DNA of 62,118 bases. It comes from DATCZB01 sp035513215. GTDB taxonomy: Bacteria > Pseudomonadota > Gammaproteobacteria > Steroidobacterales > Rariloculaceae. The position numbers and the translations under genes are program-made. The stretch is taken from contig DATKCK010000064.1 in assembly GCA_035513215.1 (NCBI GenBank), positions 1 through 62,118 on the forward strand. Direction: 5' to 3'. Under the pieces are notes generated by a model that was given only the letters and a program-made list of their open reading frames with translations, was not told the origin of the DNA and ran no database searches. This document shows positions 18,260-27,342 of this stretch, in pieces; the stretch's first letter is position 1; every line of letters starts with the position of its first letter.

Positions 18260-19019
18260 TTCGCTCGAGCTCGCCGAGCCGCGTTGCCGCGGGCGAGCCC
18301 GGGAACTCCCGTCGCAGGCGGTCGGCGCAACCGTCGGCCGCCGCGGCATCATTGAGCTCGCGCTCGATCATATAGCAGGCCAGCAGGTCTTCCGCCTGTA
18401 CCTGCGCGAACCCTTCCAGACGCTGCCAGAAGGCCCGCGCGCTAATATAGTTGGACGTCCGGATCGAGACGTCCAACATTCCGCGCAGCGCTTCTGTGTT
18501 CGCGGAATCGATGTCGAGAATCGCGCGAAGATTCTTTTCGGCACCGGCAAGGTCACCCGCGCCGCGAGCGCAGCTCGTAGCCTGCTGCAGGATCTGGATC
18601 CGCGTGTTCCTTGCTGAGGTGTCGACGGCGCGTTGAAAATAGGGGTCGGCATCTTCCCATCGGTCCTGGCGACAGAGGAACACGGCATAGCGGTGCTGCG
18701 TATCCGCGTCCCGTGGCGTGAGCTGGACTGCGCGGCGATGATGCTCCTCGGCCAGCTCGACGGACCCCTCCAGATCGTAGGCGACCGCGATCGTGCTATG
18801 AGCGTCGGAGGAACGCGCATTGATGTCTATCGCTCGCTGCAGCGCCTCGATCGCGAGATCCGGGCGGTTCTCCTGCAGATAGCCAACGCCGAGCGCAAGA
18901 TTGACCTCGACTTGCTCCTCGTCCGAAGCAGGCTGCCGCCGAATCTCGCCCTCGGTCACGCAGCCCGCAATCGGCAACACACCAAGGAGCACCAGAAAGC
19001 GAAGGCTTGCACGTTTCAT
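18249..19019 (-). CDS. pilW: Type IV pilus biogenesis/stability lipoprotein PilW (PilF)
   Basis: This is a periplasmic TPR pilotin that helps the PilQ secretin reach the outer membrane. The 256-residue product has a lipoprotein signal (LLGVLPIAGC, cysteine 20) and TPR repeats such as LALGVGYLQENRPDLAIEAL and STIAVAYDLEGSVELAEEHH. The start overlaps the rlmN stop by four bases (ATGA) and the stop overlaps rodZ. Other pilus genes are not in this window. Confidence 0.94.
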   Translation of the reverse strand: MKRASLRFLVLLGVLPIAGCVTEGEIRRQPASDEEQVEVNLALGVGYLQENRPDLAIEALQRAIDINARSSDAHSTIAVAYDLEGSVELAEEHHRRAVQLTPRDADTQHRYAVFLCRQDRWEDADPYFQRAVDTSARNTRIQILQQATSCARGAGDLAGAEKNLRAILDIDSANTEALRGMLDVSIRTSNYISARAFWQRLEGFAQVQAEDLLACYMIERELNDAAAADGCADRLRREFPGSPAATRLGELERNAI

Positions 19020-20128
19020 GAGCTCGTGACCCCCGAGAGTTTGTCACTCAAGCGTATGCGCCTGCGATCGTCCACGCGGCCGGCGAGCTGACCGCAGGCC
19101 GCCGCGATATCGTCGCCGCGCGGGCGCCGGATCGTCGCTACGATGCCGGCGGCATTCAGAGTCTGCCAGAAGGCGTCCATCATCTCCTGTTTCGAGCACC
19201 GGAATCGGCCGCCCTCGAAGCTGTTGAACGGTATGAGATTGACCTTGGCGGGACGGTTCCGGAGCAGCCCGATCAGCGTCCTGGCCTGACTGACGCTATC
19301 GTTGACGCCGTCGAGCATGACGTACTCGAACGTGATCTGCCGCGATGCGAGCACGTCGGCGTACCGCCAGCAGGCATCGAGCAGCTCCGCAATCGGATGG
19401 CGCCGATTGATCGGCACGAGCTCGTCGCGCAAGTCATCGGTCGGCGCATGCAGCGAGACGGCAAGCGCGACATTGCAGTCGTCGGCCAACCGCCGGATCT
19501 GCGGCACGAGGCCGGCCGTCGATATCGTGACCCTGCGCCGCGACAGGCCGTACGCATGATCGTCGATCAGAAGTCGCGTCACCGCGACGACATTGCGGTA
19601 ATTGGCGAGCGGCTCGCCCATGCCCATGAAAACGACATTGCTGATTTCGAGCGGCGCTATCGCGGCGCTCGCGAACGCGACCTGGCCGAGGATCTCGGCG
19701 GCGCTCAGGTTTCGATTGAAGCCCTGCTGCCCCGTCGCGCAGAACGCGCAGTCGAGCGCACAGCCCGCCTGCGAGGAGATGCAAAGCGTCGTGCGCTTCG
19801 GCTCCGGAATCATCACGGTCTCGATGGCCTGGCCGCCGCCGACATCGAGCAGCCACTTGATCGTGCCGTCGTCGGATTGCTCGCGGCGGAGCAGCGTCGG
19901 CGTTTCGATCGAGGCAATCGATTCGAGCTCGGTGCGCAGATCGAGGCTCAAGTCCGTCATCGCCTCGAAAGCGAGCACGTGGCGCCGATGCATCCAGTGC
20001 ATGAGCTGGCGCGCCCGGTAAGGCCGCTGGCCGATGGATTCGACGAACGAAGCAAGCTCCTCGCCCGACAGGCCGAGCAGATTGGGCTTCGCCGGCGGCG
20101 CCGCGATTATCAGCGCGTTCGCGGACAC
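19016..20128 (-). CDS. rlmN: 23S rRNA/tRNA adenine-C2 methyltransferase RlmN
   Basis: This is a radical-SAM enzyme that methylates A2503 of 23S rRNA and A37 of some tRNAs. Taken from GTG 20128 (reading SANALIIAAPP) it has 370 residues, the normal length. The cluster motif CALDCAFC gives cysteines 123, 127 and 130. ISNVVFMGMGEPLANY and the C-terminal VATIRRPRGDDIAAACGQL segment, holding the catalytic cysteine, are intact. The start overlaps the ndk stop by 19 bases. A much longer open frame upstream is antisense-free read-through across ndk and is not a fusion. Confidence 0.96.
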   Translation of the reverse strand: MSANALIIAAPPAKPNLLGLSGEELASFVESIGQRPYRARQLMHWMHRRHVLAFEAMTDLSLDLRTELESIASIETPTLLRREQSDDGTIKWLLDVGGGQAIETVMIPEPKRTTLCISSQAGCALDCAFCATGQQGFNRNLSAAEILGQVAFASAAIAPLEISNVVFMGMGEPLANYRNVVAVTRLLIDDHAYGLSRRRVTISTAGLVPQIRRLADDCNVALAVSLHAPTDDLRDELVPINRRHPIAELLDACWRYADVLASRQITFEYVMLDGVNDSVSQARTLIGLLRNRPAKVNLIPFNSFEGGRFRCSKQEMMDAFWQTLNAAGIVATIRRPRGDDIAAACGQLAGRVDDRRRIRLSDKLSGVTSS

Positions 20129-20541
20129 ATCTCGCCCTCGTCGAAGAAGTAGTCGATCTCGACGGCGGCCGTGTCGGGCCCGTCCGAGCCGTGCACGACG
20201 TTTTGCTCGATGGAGCTCGCGAAGTCGGCGCGTATCGTGCCGGGATCGGCATGCGCCGGATTCGTTGCGCCCATGATCTCGCGGTTTCTCGCAATGGCGT
20301 TCTCGCCTTCGAGCACCTGCACGACGACGGGCCCCGACGTCATGTAGCTGACGAGATCCCTGAAGAACGGCCGCCCCTTGTGCACGGCGTAGAAGCCCTC
20401 GGCCTGCTCTTTCGTCAGATGCAGCATCTTCGCCGCGATGATTCTCAAGCCCCCCTTCTCGAACCGGCGATAAACCTCGCCGATCAGGTTCTTCTCGACG
20501 CCGTCGGGCTTGATGATGGATAGGGTGCGTTGGCTTGCCAC
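20110..20541 (-). CDS. ndk: Nucleoside diphosphate kinase
   Basis: It moves the gamma-phosphate between nucleoside triphosphates in the cytosol. The 143 residues are the standard length. It opens TLSIIKPDGVEKN, and the phospho-accepting histidine is H117 in NVVHGSD; NPAHADPGTIR is also conserved. It lies 15 bases after iscA and overlaps rlmN. The neighbourhood isc-ndk-rlmN-pilW is the usual gammaproteobacterial order minus hscBA-fdx. Confidence 0.98.
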   Translation of the reverse strand: MASQRTLSIIKPDGVEKNLIGEVYRRFEKGGLRIIAAKMLHLTKEQAEGFYAVHKGRPFFRDLVSYMTSGPVVVQVLEGENAIARNREIMGATNPAHADPGTIRADFASSIEQNVVHGSDGPDTAAVEIDYFFDEGEMCPRTR

Positions 20542-20556
20542 TATTCGTCCCTGATT

Positions 20557-20880
20557 CTAAATATTGAAACTCTCGCCGCAGCCGCATTCGCCCTTGACGT
20601 TCGGATTGCGGAACTTGAACGCCTCGTTGAGCCCATCCTTGACGAAATCGACTTCCGTGCCGTCGATGATCGCAAGACTCTTCGCATCGACGATGACCTT
20701 GACGCCCTCGTCCTCGAACACCGAATCGTCGTCGGCGATCGAATCGGCATAGTCGATGACGTAGGCGTAGCCGGAGCAGCCGGTTTTCTTTACGCCCACG
20801 CGCAAGCCCACGCCTTGGCCGCGCTTTCGTAAGTAGCTGCGCACGCGTTCGGCCGCGCTGGCCGTGATCGAAACTGTCAT
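20557..20880 (-). CDS. iscA: A-type iron-sulfur carrier IscA
   Basis: It carries Fe-S clusters to target apoproteins. From ATG 20880 it has 107 residues (MTVSITASAAERV), matching E. coli IscA; a longer reading to 20919 adds a non-conserved leader that overlaps the preceding gene. All three ligand cysteines are present: C35 in KTGCSGYAY, and C99 and C101 in GECGCGESF. The LNEAFKFRNPNVK segment favours IscA over ErpA or SufA. The start is two bases after the scaffold-like gene. Confidence 0.93.
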   Translation of the reverse strand: MTVSITASAAERVRSYLRKRGQGVGLRVGVKKTGCSGYAYVIDYADSIADDDSVFEDEGVKVIVDAKSLAIIDGTEVDFVKDGLNEAFKFRNPNVKGECGCGESFNI

Positions 20881-20882
20881 TT

Positions 20883-21263
20883 CTATTCGTCCTTCCCTGC
20901 CGCCGCCTGCCGATGACACTCCAGAAGAGCATCCTCGATCCGCAGCAGCTTGCCGTGCTTTTCCCGCGGCAGCGCGATTCGCGACGCGAAACCCTCGAGA
21001 TCGATCGTCGTCATTGCGTCCACCGGCTTCCCTTCGAGCTCCGATGCAACCAGGTCGGCCGCCGCCAGGCCGTGCGGGCAGCCGTACGCCCGAAAGCGCA
21101 CCCGGCCGATTTCCGCCTGCTCGAGCTCGACCTCGAACCGGACCCAGAAGCGGAGGCTCCGGTCTTCGGCCGCCGCGGCGACGGTCCTGCCGGCATCCGG
21201 CGGGATCGCCCCGGCCATGGCTGGGGCAGAAAAGCGCCGCCGCACCTCGGAGCTGTATTCCAT
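20883..21263 (-). CDS. Degenerate IscU-like iron-sulfur scaffold
   Basis: It has the IscU/NifU-N fold signature (MEYSSEVRRRFSAP, YGCPHGLAAADLVASELEGK) in 126 residues from ATG 21263. Only the middle ligand, C62, is kept. The first-cysteine region, normally GTCDAPxCGD, reads AGRTVAAAAEDRS. The third is H103-G104 (EKHGK) where IscU has HC; the only other cysteine is C116 (LLECHRQ). The HscA-recognition motif LPPVK reads LPREK. It may bind clusters differently, act as a regulator of the desulfurase, or be decaying, but the reading frame is intact and conserved in position between iscS and iscA. Confidence 0.85.
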   Translation of the reverse strand: MEYSSEVRRRFSAPAMAGAIPPDAGRTVAAAAEDRSLRFWVRFEVELEQAEIGRVRFRAYGCPHGLAAADLVASELEGKPVDAMTTIDLEGFASRIALPREKHGKLLRIEDALLECHRQAAAGKDE

Positions 21264-21307
21264 AGACTTAAGCACGAAGTTTAACGGAAAGCCCAAGCAC
21301 TCTGCAC

Positions 21308-22474
21308 TCAAGTAGAGCACCAATCGGGCGCTCCGGCGGCGATTGCCCGCAGTCGCGCAACCTCGGCGCCGACACGTTCGACGGCCCGGTCGATCTCGGC
21401 TTCGGTCGTGAACCGGCCGACGCCGAATCGGAGCGTGCTCTCGGCAAGCGCATCGGAGAGACCCAGGCTACGAAGCACGTGCGAGGGCGCGGCATGGCTC
21501 GACGTGCAGGCGGATCCGGCCGAGACGGCAACGTCGGCCAGGGCAAACCGGAGGCTCTCGCCTTCGACGCCGGGAAAGCTGACCGACAGGATATGCGGCG
21601 CCGAACGCGATGGATCGCCGTTGCGCCGGACGCCCTCGATGCGGGCGAGCCCCTGCCAGAGCTGCTCGCGCAGGCGGGTGAGCCCGCCGGTTTCGTTCCG
21701 CGCGGCGGCGATCTCGAAGGCCTTGCCGAAGCCCGCTATCTGATGTGTCGGCAAAGTGCCGGCGCGCGCGCCGAGCGCCGCCTCACCGCCGTGAATCAGC
21801 GCCGCGAGCGCAAGACCTTCGCGAACGTAAAGCGCGCCGACGCCTTTCGGCCCGTTGAGCTTGTGCGCGGTCAGCGAGCAAAGATCGATGCCCCAGTCCT
21901 CGATGTCGAGCGGGACCTTGCCCGCGCCCTGCGCCGCATCGACGTGCAGCAGCACGCCGGCATCGTGACAGACTCGTGCCACGGCTTCGACGTCCTGGAT
22001 GCTGCCGACCTCGTTGTTGACGAGCATCACCGAGACGAGTCGCGTCTGCGGCTTCAGCGCGGCCGCGATCCGGTCGGTCGCGACGATGCCGTTCGCATCG
22101 CAGCCGACACGCGTGACGGCGATGCCGACGTCCTCGAGCGCACCCGCCGCGTCGAGCACGGATCGGTGCTCGATGGCGGTTGTCACGAGATGACTCGGCC
22201 CGTGGCCTGCCGGCAGAACGCCCTTGAGCGCGAGATTGTTCGCCTCCGTGGCGCCTGAGGTGAAGACGAGTCGCTCACCCGCGGCGCCGACGAGCGCGCC
22301 GATCTGCTCGCGCGCGGCGTCGACGACGGCCTTCGCTGCGGCGCCGGCGGCGTGGGGCGACGCCGGATTGGCGAAGACGCCATCGCGCGTGAGGCAAGCG
22401 GCCATCGCCTCGGCAACCGCCGGGTCGACCGGGGAAGTCGCGGCGTAGTCGAGATAGATGAGGCCCTCAGTCAT
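21308..22474 (-). CDS. iscS: Cysteine desulfurase, IscS/NifS type
   Basis: This PLP enzyme releases sulfur from cysteine for Fe-S clusters and tRNA thiolation. The 388 residues include LDYAATSPVDP, the PLP lysine K205 (LTAHKLNGPKGVG), and the sulfur-accepting C323 in the mobile loop AGSACTSSH. GRFTTEAEIDRAV is typical of group I IscS. It is shorter at the C-terminus than E. coli IscS (404), where IscU docks. Its start overlaps the trmJ stop by eight bases. No iscR precedes it. Confidence 0.94.
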   Translation of the reverse strand: MTEGLIYLDYAATSPVDPAVAEAMAACLTRDGVFANPASPHAAGAAAKAVVDAAREQIGALVGAAGERLVFTSGATEANNLALKGVLPAGHGPSHLVTTAIEHRSVLDAAGALEDVGIAVTRVGCDANGIVATDRIAAALKPQTRLVSVMLVNNEVGSIQDVEAVARVCHDAGVLLHVDAAQGAGKVPLDIEDWGIDLCSLTAHKLNGPKGVGALYVREGLALAALIHGGEAALGARAGTLPTHQIAGFGKAFEIAAARNETGGLTRLREQLWQGLARIEGVRRNGDPSRSAPHILSVSFPGVEGESLRFALADVAVSAGSACTSSHAAPSHVLRSLGLSDALAESTLRFGVGRFTTEAEIDRAVERVGAEVARLRAIAAGAPDWCST

Positions 22475-23225
22475 CGATATCGCGCCACGACGAAGAGCCT
22501 CCGGGACGCAAGGAGTTCAGCGCGCCGCGCAGGATATTCACCTCGTTGCGATCGAGCTCCGCGCGCATGAAAAGGCGGCGGAGCTTCCGCCTGAGCTGGT
22601 GAGGATGATCAGGTCTCAGAAAGCCCGACTGCGTCAGAAGCGCCTCGAGCTGGCCCTGAAAGCCCTCGATCTCGGCCGCTGTTGCCGGCGGCGCCTCGCG
22701 TTGCTCGGGAATCGCGGCCGCCCTCTTGCCGTTCGACTGCGCGAGCATCGCCATCCGAAGCTCGTAGCAAAGCACTTGCGCCGCCATCGCGAGGTTCAGC
22801 GATCCGTACTCGGGAGCCGTCGGTATATGCACGAGGTCGTGACAGCGCGCCAGATCGTCGTTGGTCAGTCCCGCCTGCTCCGGACCCATGACGATCGCGA
22901 CGACCTCGTCCGGCAGCCGGGCTGCAATTCGAAGCGCGCAGGCCTTGGGATCGATCACCGGCCAGCGGCCGCCACGCGTGCGCGCCGAGGCGCCGACGAC
23001 ATAGCTGCAATCGCCGATCGCCGCCGGCAGGTCGCTCTCGATCCTCGCGCGGGCCAGAATGTCGTCGGCCCCCGACGCGCGCGCCGTCGCTTCGGCGTCG
23101 GGGAAAGACTTCGGCGCCACGAGGCAAAGCTCGTCGAGCCCCATCGTTTTCATAGCACGAGCCACGGCGCCGACGTTGCCGGGATGCGACGTCTCGACGA
23201 GCACGATGCGAACGGGTATATCCAC
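22467..23225 (-). CDS. trmJ: tRNA (cytidine/uridine-2'-O-)-methyltransferase TrmJ
   Basis: This SPOUT methyltransferase modifies position 32 of several tRNAs. The 252 residues begin VRIVLVETSHPGNVGAVARAM. The knot motifs VVAIVMGPEQAGLTNDDL and IPTAPEYGSLNLAMAAQVLCYE are clear, and the C-terminal half is a variable helical extension. It heads the minus-strand run toward der and diverges from suhB; trmJ/suhB divergence is common in gammaproteobacteria. Confidence 0.96.
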   Translation of the reverse strand: MDIPVRIVLVETSHPGNVGAVARAMKTMGLDELCLVAPKSFPDAEATARASGADDILARARIESDLPAAIGDCSYVVGASARTRGGRWPVIDPKACALRIAARLPDEVVAIVMGPEQAGLTNDDLARCHDLVHIPTAPEYGSLNLAMAAQVLCYELRMAMLAQSNGKRAAAIPEQREAPPATAAEIEGFQGQLEALLTQSGFLRPDHPHQLRRKLRRLFMRAELDRNEVNILRGALNSLRPGGSSSWRDIDD

Positions 23226-23276
23226 GCGAAGTCAAGTTTGTTTGAAAGCCTCGAGTATTCTACGCTGCACGACCTC

Positions 23277-24071
23277 ATGCACGGGATGGTCAACATAGCG
23301 ATCCGGGCGGCGCGGCGAGCCGGCGAGATCATGATTCGCCAGCTCAACCGGCTCGAGACGCTCGAAGTTGCCGAAAAGGGCCGCAACGACTTCGTCACGC
23401 GCGTCGATCAGCTTGCCGAAGCCGCAATCATCGAAGTGATCAGGGACCATTACCCGGATCATTCGATACTCGCCGAGGAAAGCGGCGCATCGGGAGATCA
23501 CGCCGTGCAATGGATCATCGATCCGCTCGACGGCACGACGAACTACATGCACGGCTTTCCGGTCTTCTCGGTCTCGATCGGCGTCATGGAGGACGGCGAG
23601 CTTCAGCACGGCGTCGTCTACGATCCGTTGCGGCAGGAGATCTTCTCGGCCACGCGCGGCCAGGGCGCCCAGCTCGACGGCCACCGGATTCGCGTCAGCA
23701 AGCAGACCGCGCTCCGGGGCGCGCTGATCGCGACGGGATTCCCCTATCGCATGACCGAGGCGCACATGGACTCCTATCTGAAAATGCTGCGTCAGGTCAT
23801 GATCGAGACGGCCGGCGTCAGGCGTCCCGGCTCCGCGGCGCTCGATCTGTGCTATCTCGCGGCCGGCCGCGTCGACGGCTTCTGGGAGCTCGGCTTGAGC
23901 AAGTGGGACGTCGCGGCAGGCGCCCTGATCATTCGCGAAGCCGGCGGGCGAATCAGCGATTTCCGCGGCACCGACAACTTCCTCGAGAGCGGCAATGTCG
24001 TCGGCGGGACGCCCAAGGTATACGCCGCGCTGTCGAAGCTGCTCGCGCCGATGGCGAAAGGCCTGGATTGA
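23277..24071 (+). CDS. suhB: Inositol-1-monophosphatase SuhB
   Basis: This is an inositol monophosphatase that also joins rRNA antitermination complexes in E. coli. From ATG 23277 (MHGMVNIAIRAAR) it has 264 residues, the family length; the open frame extends much further upstream, antisense to trmJ, and is spurious. Metal ligands are in EES (67-69) and DPLDGTTNY (82-90), and WDVAAGALIIREAGG is the C-terminal motif. It ends three bases from the secF stop, in convergent orientation. Confidence 0.96.
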   Translation: MHGMVNIAIRAARRAGEIMIRQLNRLETLEVAEKGRNDFVTRVDQLAEAAIIEVIRDHYPDHSILAEESGASGDHAVQWIIDPLDGTTNYMHGFPVFSVSIGVMEDGELQHGVVYDPLRQEIFSATRGQGAQLDGHRIRVSKQTALRGALIATGFPYRMTEAHMDSYLKMLRQVMIETAGVRRPGSAALDLCYLAAGRVDGFWELGLSKWDVAAGALIIREAGGRISDFRGTDNFLESGNVVGGTPKVYAALSKLLAPMAKGLD

Positions 24072-24074
24072 CCT

Positions 24075-25034
24075 TCACGGCATCGAGTCGATTTCCTCGC
24101 GCTTCGGCGGGATCAGATCCATCGGCGAGACGTCTAGGAAGAGCGCCGCGGCGCTTGCGACGTAGATCGAGGAGTAGGTGCCGACGACGATGCCGACGAT
24201 CAGAGCAAGCGAGAATCCCTTGACGGTTTCGCCGCCGAGCACGTACAGCGCGGTGAGCACGAGCAGCGTCGTGATCCCCGTGACGATCGTGCGCGACAGC
24301 GTCTGATTGATCGATGTATTGATGATCGCCTCGGCCGTGCCGCGCCGCATGAGCCTGAAATTCTCGCGGATCCGGTCGTAGACGACGATCGTATCGTTCA
24401 GCGAGTAACCGATCATGGCGAGCACGGCCGCGAGGACCGACTGGTTGAACTCGAGCCCGACGAGCGAGAAAAATCCGAAAGTGATGATGACGTCGTGCAC
24501 GAGCGCCGCGTTTGCGCCGGCCGCGAATTTCCAGCGAAAACGAAGGACGATATAGAGAAAGACAATGACGAGAACGAACAGCATCGCACGGCCGCCGTTC
24601 TCGACGAGCTCCTCGCCAATCTGCGTGCTAACGGTGTCAGCCGCGAGCCGCTCGACGCTATTGTCGGCCGTCCGGAGCAGCGCGACGACTCGATCGGCGA
24701 AATTCGAGACTGCCTCGATCTCGTCGGATGATCCCTCGGCGGGATCCGTCCCGGCGGGCGGCAGGCGAATCTGCACGTCGGTCGCCGTGCCGAAGTTCTG
24801 CACCACGGCCTGCCCATAGCCCTCTGTCTGGAGCAAGCCGCGGATACTCTCGAGGTTGGCCGGCTCGTCGTAACGAACGACGATCAGGACGCCGCCCGTA
24901 AAATCGAGGCCGAGCTCCAATCCGCGTGTCGCGAGCGAAACGATCGAAACGATGACGGCGACGATCGAGATGAGGACCGCCGTGCGGCGCCGGCCCATGA
25001 AGTCGAAGTTCGGCTGGCGCCGGAAGAGCCGCAT
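24075..25034 (-). CDS. secF: Protein translocase subunit SecF
   Basis: With SecD it uses the proton gradient to pull exported proteins through SecYEG. The 319 residues have one N-terminal helix, a periplasmic P4-like domain with GLDFTGGVLIVVRYD, and five C-terminal helices including AVLAMIGYSLNDTIVVYDRIREN. The start is one base from the secD stop, and the order yajC-secD-secF is standard. Confidence 0.97.
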   Translation of the reverse strand: MRLFRRQPNFDFMGRRRTAVLISIVAVIVSIVSLATRGLELGLDFTGGVLIVVRYDEPANLESIRGLLQTEGYGQAVVQNFGTATDVQIRLPPAGTDPAEGSSDEIEAVSNFADRVVALLRTADNSVERLAADTVSTQIGEELVENGGRAMLFVLVIVFLYIVLRFRWKFAAGANAALVHDVIITFGFFSLVGLEFNQSVLAAVLAMIGYSLNDTIVVYDRIRENFRLMRRGTAEAIINTSINQTLSRTIVTGITTLLVLTALYVLGGETVKGFSLALIVGIVVGTYSSIYVASAAALFLDVSPMDLIPPKREEIDSMP

Positions 25035-25035
25035 C

Positions 25036-26922
25036 TTAAGCCGCCGCTCCGATCGAGAGCCTCTCGATATTCTTGCGCCGGCCGTAGATCAGGTTGACGA
25101 CGACGCGCGTGCCGACGATAGCCGTGAACATCGAGGTGACGATGCCGATCGAGAGCGTCACGGCAAAGCCCTTGATCGGCCCGGTGCCGTAGGCGAAGAG
25201 CACCAAAGCCGCGATCAGCGTCGTGATGTTGGCGTCCGCGATCGACGAGAAAGCCTTTTCGTAGCCGGCCTTGATGCTCGCCTGCGGCGAGTTGCCGTTT
25301 CTGATTTCCTCGCGGATGCGCTCGAAGATCAGGACATTCGCGTCGACGGCCATGCCGACCGTCAGCACGATGCCCGCGATGCCGGGCAGGGTCAGCGCCG
25401 TCGGCAGCAGCGAAAGCGCGGCGATCATCAGCACGAGATTTGACAGCAGCGCCATGTTGGCCACGAGCCCGAAGAATCGGTAATAGACGGCCATGAACAC
25501 GATCACGAGCAGGAAGCCGACGACAATGGCGAGCCGGCCCCGCTCGATGTTGTCGGCGCCGAGGCTCGGACCGATCGTGCGCTCATCGACCATGACGATC
25601 GGCGCGGCGAGCGCACCGGCGCGCAGCAGAAGCGCAAGCTCCCGGGCCTGAAATGCCGTGAGACCCGTCGTCTGAAAGCGATTCGAGAAGACACCCTGAA
25701 TGACGGCGTTGCTGATGACCGTTCTCTCGGTCCGCGTCTCGACGACCTCCTCGCCGTTGCGCTCGACCGTTTCCGGAATCTCCTCGATGAAAACGACGGA
25801 CATGCGGTTGCCGACGTTGTTGCGCGTGAAGGCGAGCATGCGGTCGCCGCCCGGGCCGTCGAGCGTGATGTTGACGGCCGGCGAGCGGTTCTCGTCAAAG
25901 CCCGGCGTCGCGTCGATGATCTGGTTGCCCGTCACGATGATGTCGCGCCGCACCAGAATGGGCAGGCCGTCCTGGTCGTACAGTAGTTCCGAGCCGAGCG
26001 GCGGCCGGCCGCGCCGCTCGGCCTCGTAGGGATCGTTCTCCTCGTCGGTCGGGCGGTATTCGAGCGTCGCCGTGCCGCCGAGCAGCTCCTTGGCCCGGGC
26101 GGGATCCTGCACGCCCGGCAATTCCACCAGAATGCGGTCGAGCCCCTGCCGCTGCACGTTGGTCTCGGCGACACCGAGCTCGTTGACGCGGTTGTTCAGC
26201 GTGACGATGTTCTGCTCGATGGCGAAATTGCGCCGCTCCGTCAAGAGCACTTCGGTCGGCCGGATGCGAAACCCCGGGCGGCCGTCAATCTCGGTGCGAT
26301 CGACGAGAAGCCGCGGCGTCGTCACGATCACGCCGGGATCGTCGAGGTCCTCGATGATCTCTTCGGCGCGGTCCATGTCCGCCTCGCCTTCGACCATCGT
26401 CACGCTCAGCGTGCCATCCCCGAGCTCGACCCTGGCCCTGATATCGGCCTCGCGAAACTCCGTGCGTAAGGTGTTCTCGTAGTTCTCGAGCAGCGTACCG
26501 ATCGCGCCCTGGAGATCGACCTCGAACAGGAATTGCACGCCGCCGCGAAGATCGAGACCGAGATTCATCGGCTCGAGCCCGAGCGCCGCCATCCATGCCG
26601 GCACGCGCGGGGCGAGCGTCTGCGCGACGCGGTAATTGGAAAGCTCCCGGCTCAGCAGATCGCTCGCTCGCAACTGCTCCGCGCCGGATGCGAATCGGAC
26701 GATTGCGGCGCCGTCGTCTATTTCGGTGCCGAGGTACTGGATGTCGGCCTCGTCGAGCATCAGCCTGATCTCGGACAACTGCGTCTCGGCGACGGGCTGG
26801 TTGTCGCTGCGTCCGACGAAAACGGCGAGGTCGTCGCCGTAAATGTTCGGTAACGCGATGATGCCGCCGGCGACGACGACGATCAGCACCAGCCAGTTGA
26901 CCCATTTCGGGTAGCGGTTCAT
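25036..26922 (-). CDS. secD: Protein translocase subunit SecD
   Basis: This is the larger SecDF subunit, at 628 residues with six predicted helices. The first helix (WLVLIVVVAGGIIALPNI) is followed by a large periplasmic domain starting LGLDLRGGVQFLFEVD. The helix with GMAVDANVLIFERIREEIRNG holds the conserved aspartate/arginine pair for proton transfer. It is 21 bases downstream of yajC and co-transcribed with it. Confidence 0.97.
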   Translation of the reverse strand: MNRYPKWVNWLVLIVVVAGGIIALPNIYGDDLAVFVGRSDNQPVAETQLSEIRLMLDEADIQYLGTEIDDGAAIVRFASGAEQLRASDLLSRELSNYRVAQTLAPRVPAWMAALGLEPMNLGLDLRGGVQFLFEVDLQGAIGTLLENYENTLRTEFREADIRARVELGDGTLSVTMVEGEADMDRAEEIIEDLDDPGVIVTTPRLLVDRTEIDGRPGFRIRPTEVLLTERRNFAIEQNIVTLNNRVNELGVAETNVQRQGLDRILVELPGVQDPARAKELLGGTATLEYRPTDEENDPYEAERRGRPPLGSELLYDQDGLPILVRRDIIVTGNQIIDATPGFDENRSPAVNITLDGPGGDRMLAFTRNNVGNRMSVVFIEEIPETVERNGEEVVETRTERTVISNAVIQGVFSNRFQTTGLTAFQARELALLLRAGALAAPIVMVDERTIGPSLGADNIERGRLAIVVGFLLVIVFMAVYYRFFGLVANMALLSNLVLMIAALSLLPTALTLPGIAGIVLTVGMAVDANVLIFERIREEIRNGNSPQASIKAGYEKAFSSIADANITTLIAALVLFAYGTGPIKGFAVTLSIGIVTSMFTAIVGTRVVVNLIYGRRKNIERLSIGAAA

Positions 26923-26943
26923 CGTCGGCTGCCTACCTGCCCT

Positions 26944-27279
26944 CTAAACGCTCTTGACGGTGCCTTTGGGGAGCACGGCGGCGACCGTGTGCCGCTGCAC
27001 CTTGATCGTGACGTTGCTCGCAATCTCGACGTCGAGAAACTGCTCGCCCACGGCCGTCACCTTGCCGAGCACGCCGCCGGCGGTGACGACCTCGTCGCCG
27101 GTCGAGAGCGCCGCGACCATCTCGCGGTGCTCCTTCTGCTTCTTGTTCTGCGGACGAATGATCAGGAAGTAGAAGATGACGAAGATCGCGATCAGCGGAA
27201 GAAAGGTGATCCAGGGGCTTTGCTGCTGAGCCGCCTGCGCGTAGGCCGGCTCAATGAAAAAGTCGAGAACTGAATGCAT
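26944..27279 (-). CDS. yajC: Preprotein translocase accessory subunit YajC
   Basis: This single-span inner-membrane protein of the SecDF-YajC complex has 111 residues from ATG 27279 (MHSVLDFFIEPAYAQ). I preferred this start over an upstream one near 27300 because AGGAAG sits at a good distance before it. It has a hydrophobic helix (ITFLPLIAIFVIFYFLII) and the family motif RPQNKKQKEHREMV, then a conserved GDEVVTAGGVLGKV domain. It lies about 60 bases downstream of tgt. Confidence 0.95.
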   Translation of the reverse strand: MHSVLDFFIEPAYAQAAQQQSPWITFLPLIAIFVIFYFLIIRPQNKKQKEHREMVAALSTGDEVVTAGGVLGKVTAVGEQFLDVEIASNVTIKVQRHTVAAVLPKGTVKSV

Positions 27280-27342
27280 TTGGCTTCCTGCGTCGGCCAC
27301 CGGGGCGGCCTAAGTCGAAGTGGCCGCGTATTATTACACAGG

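Noticed and set aside
19016..20932. 638-codon frame apparently fusing RlmN to an upstream part
   Set aside because: The upstream part overlaps ndk and iscA out of frame and is arginine-rich; RlmN begins at GTG 20128.
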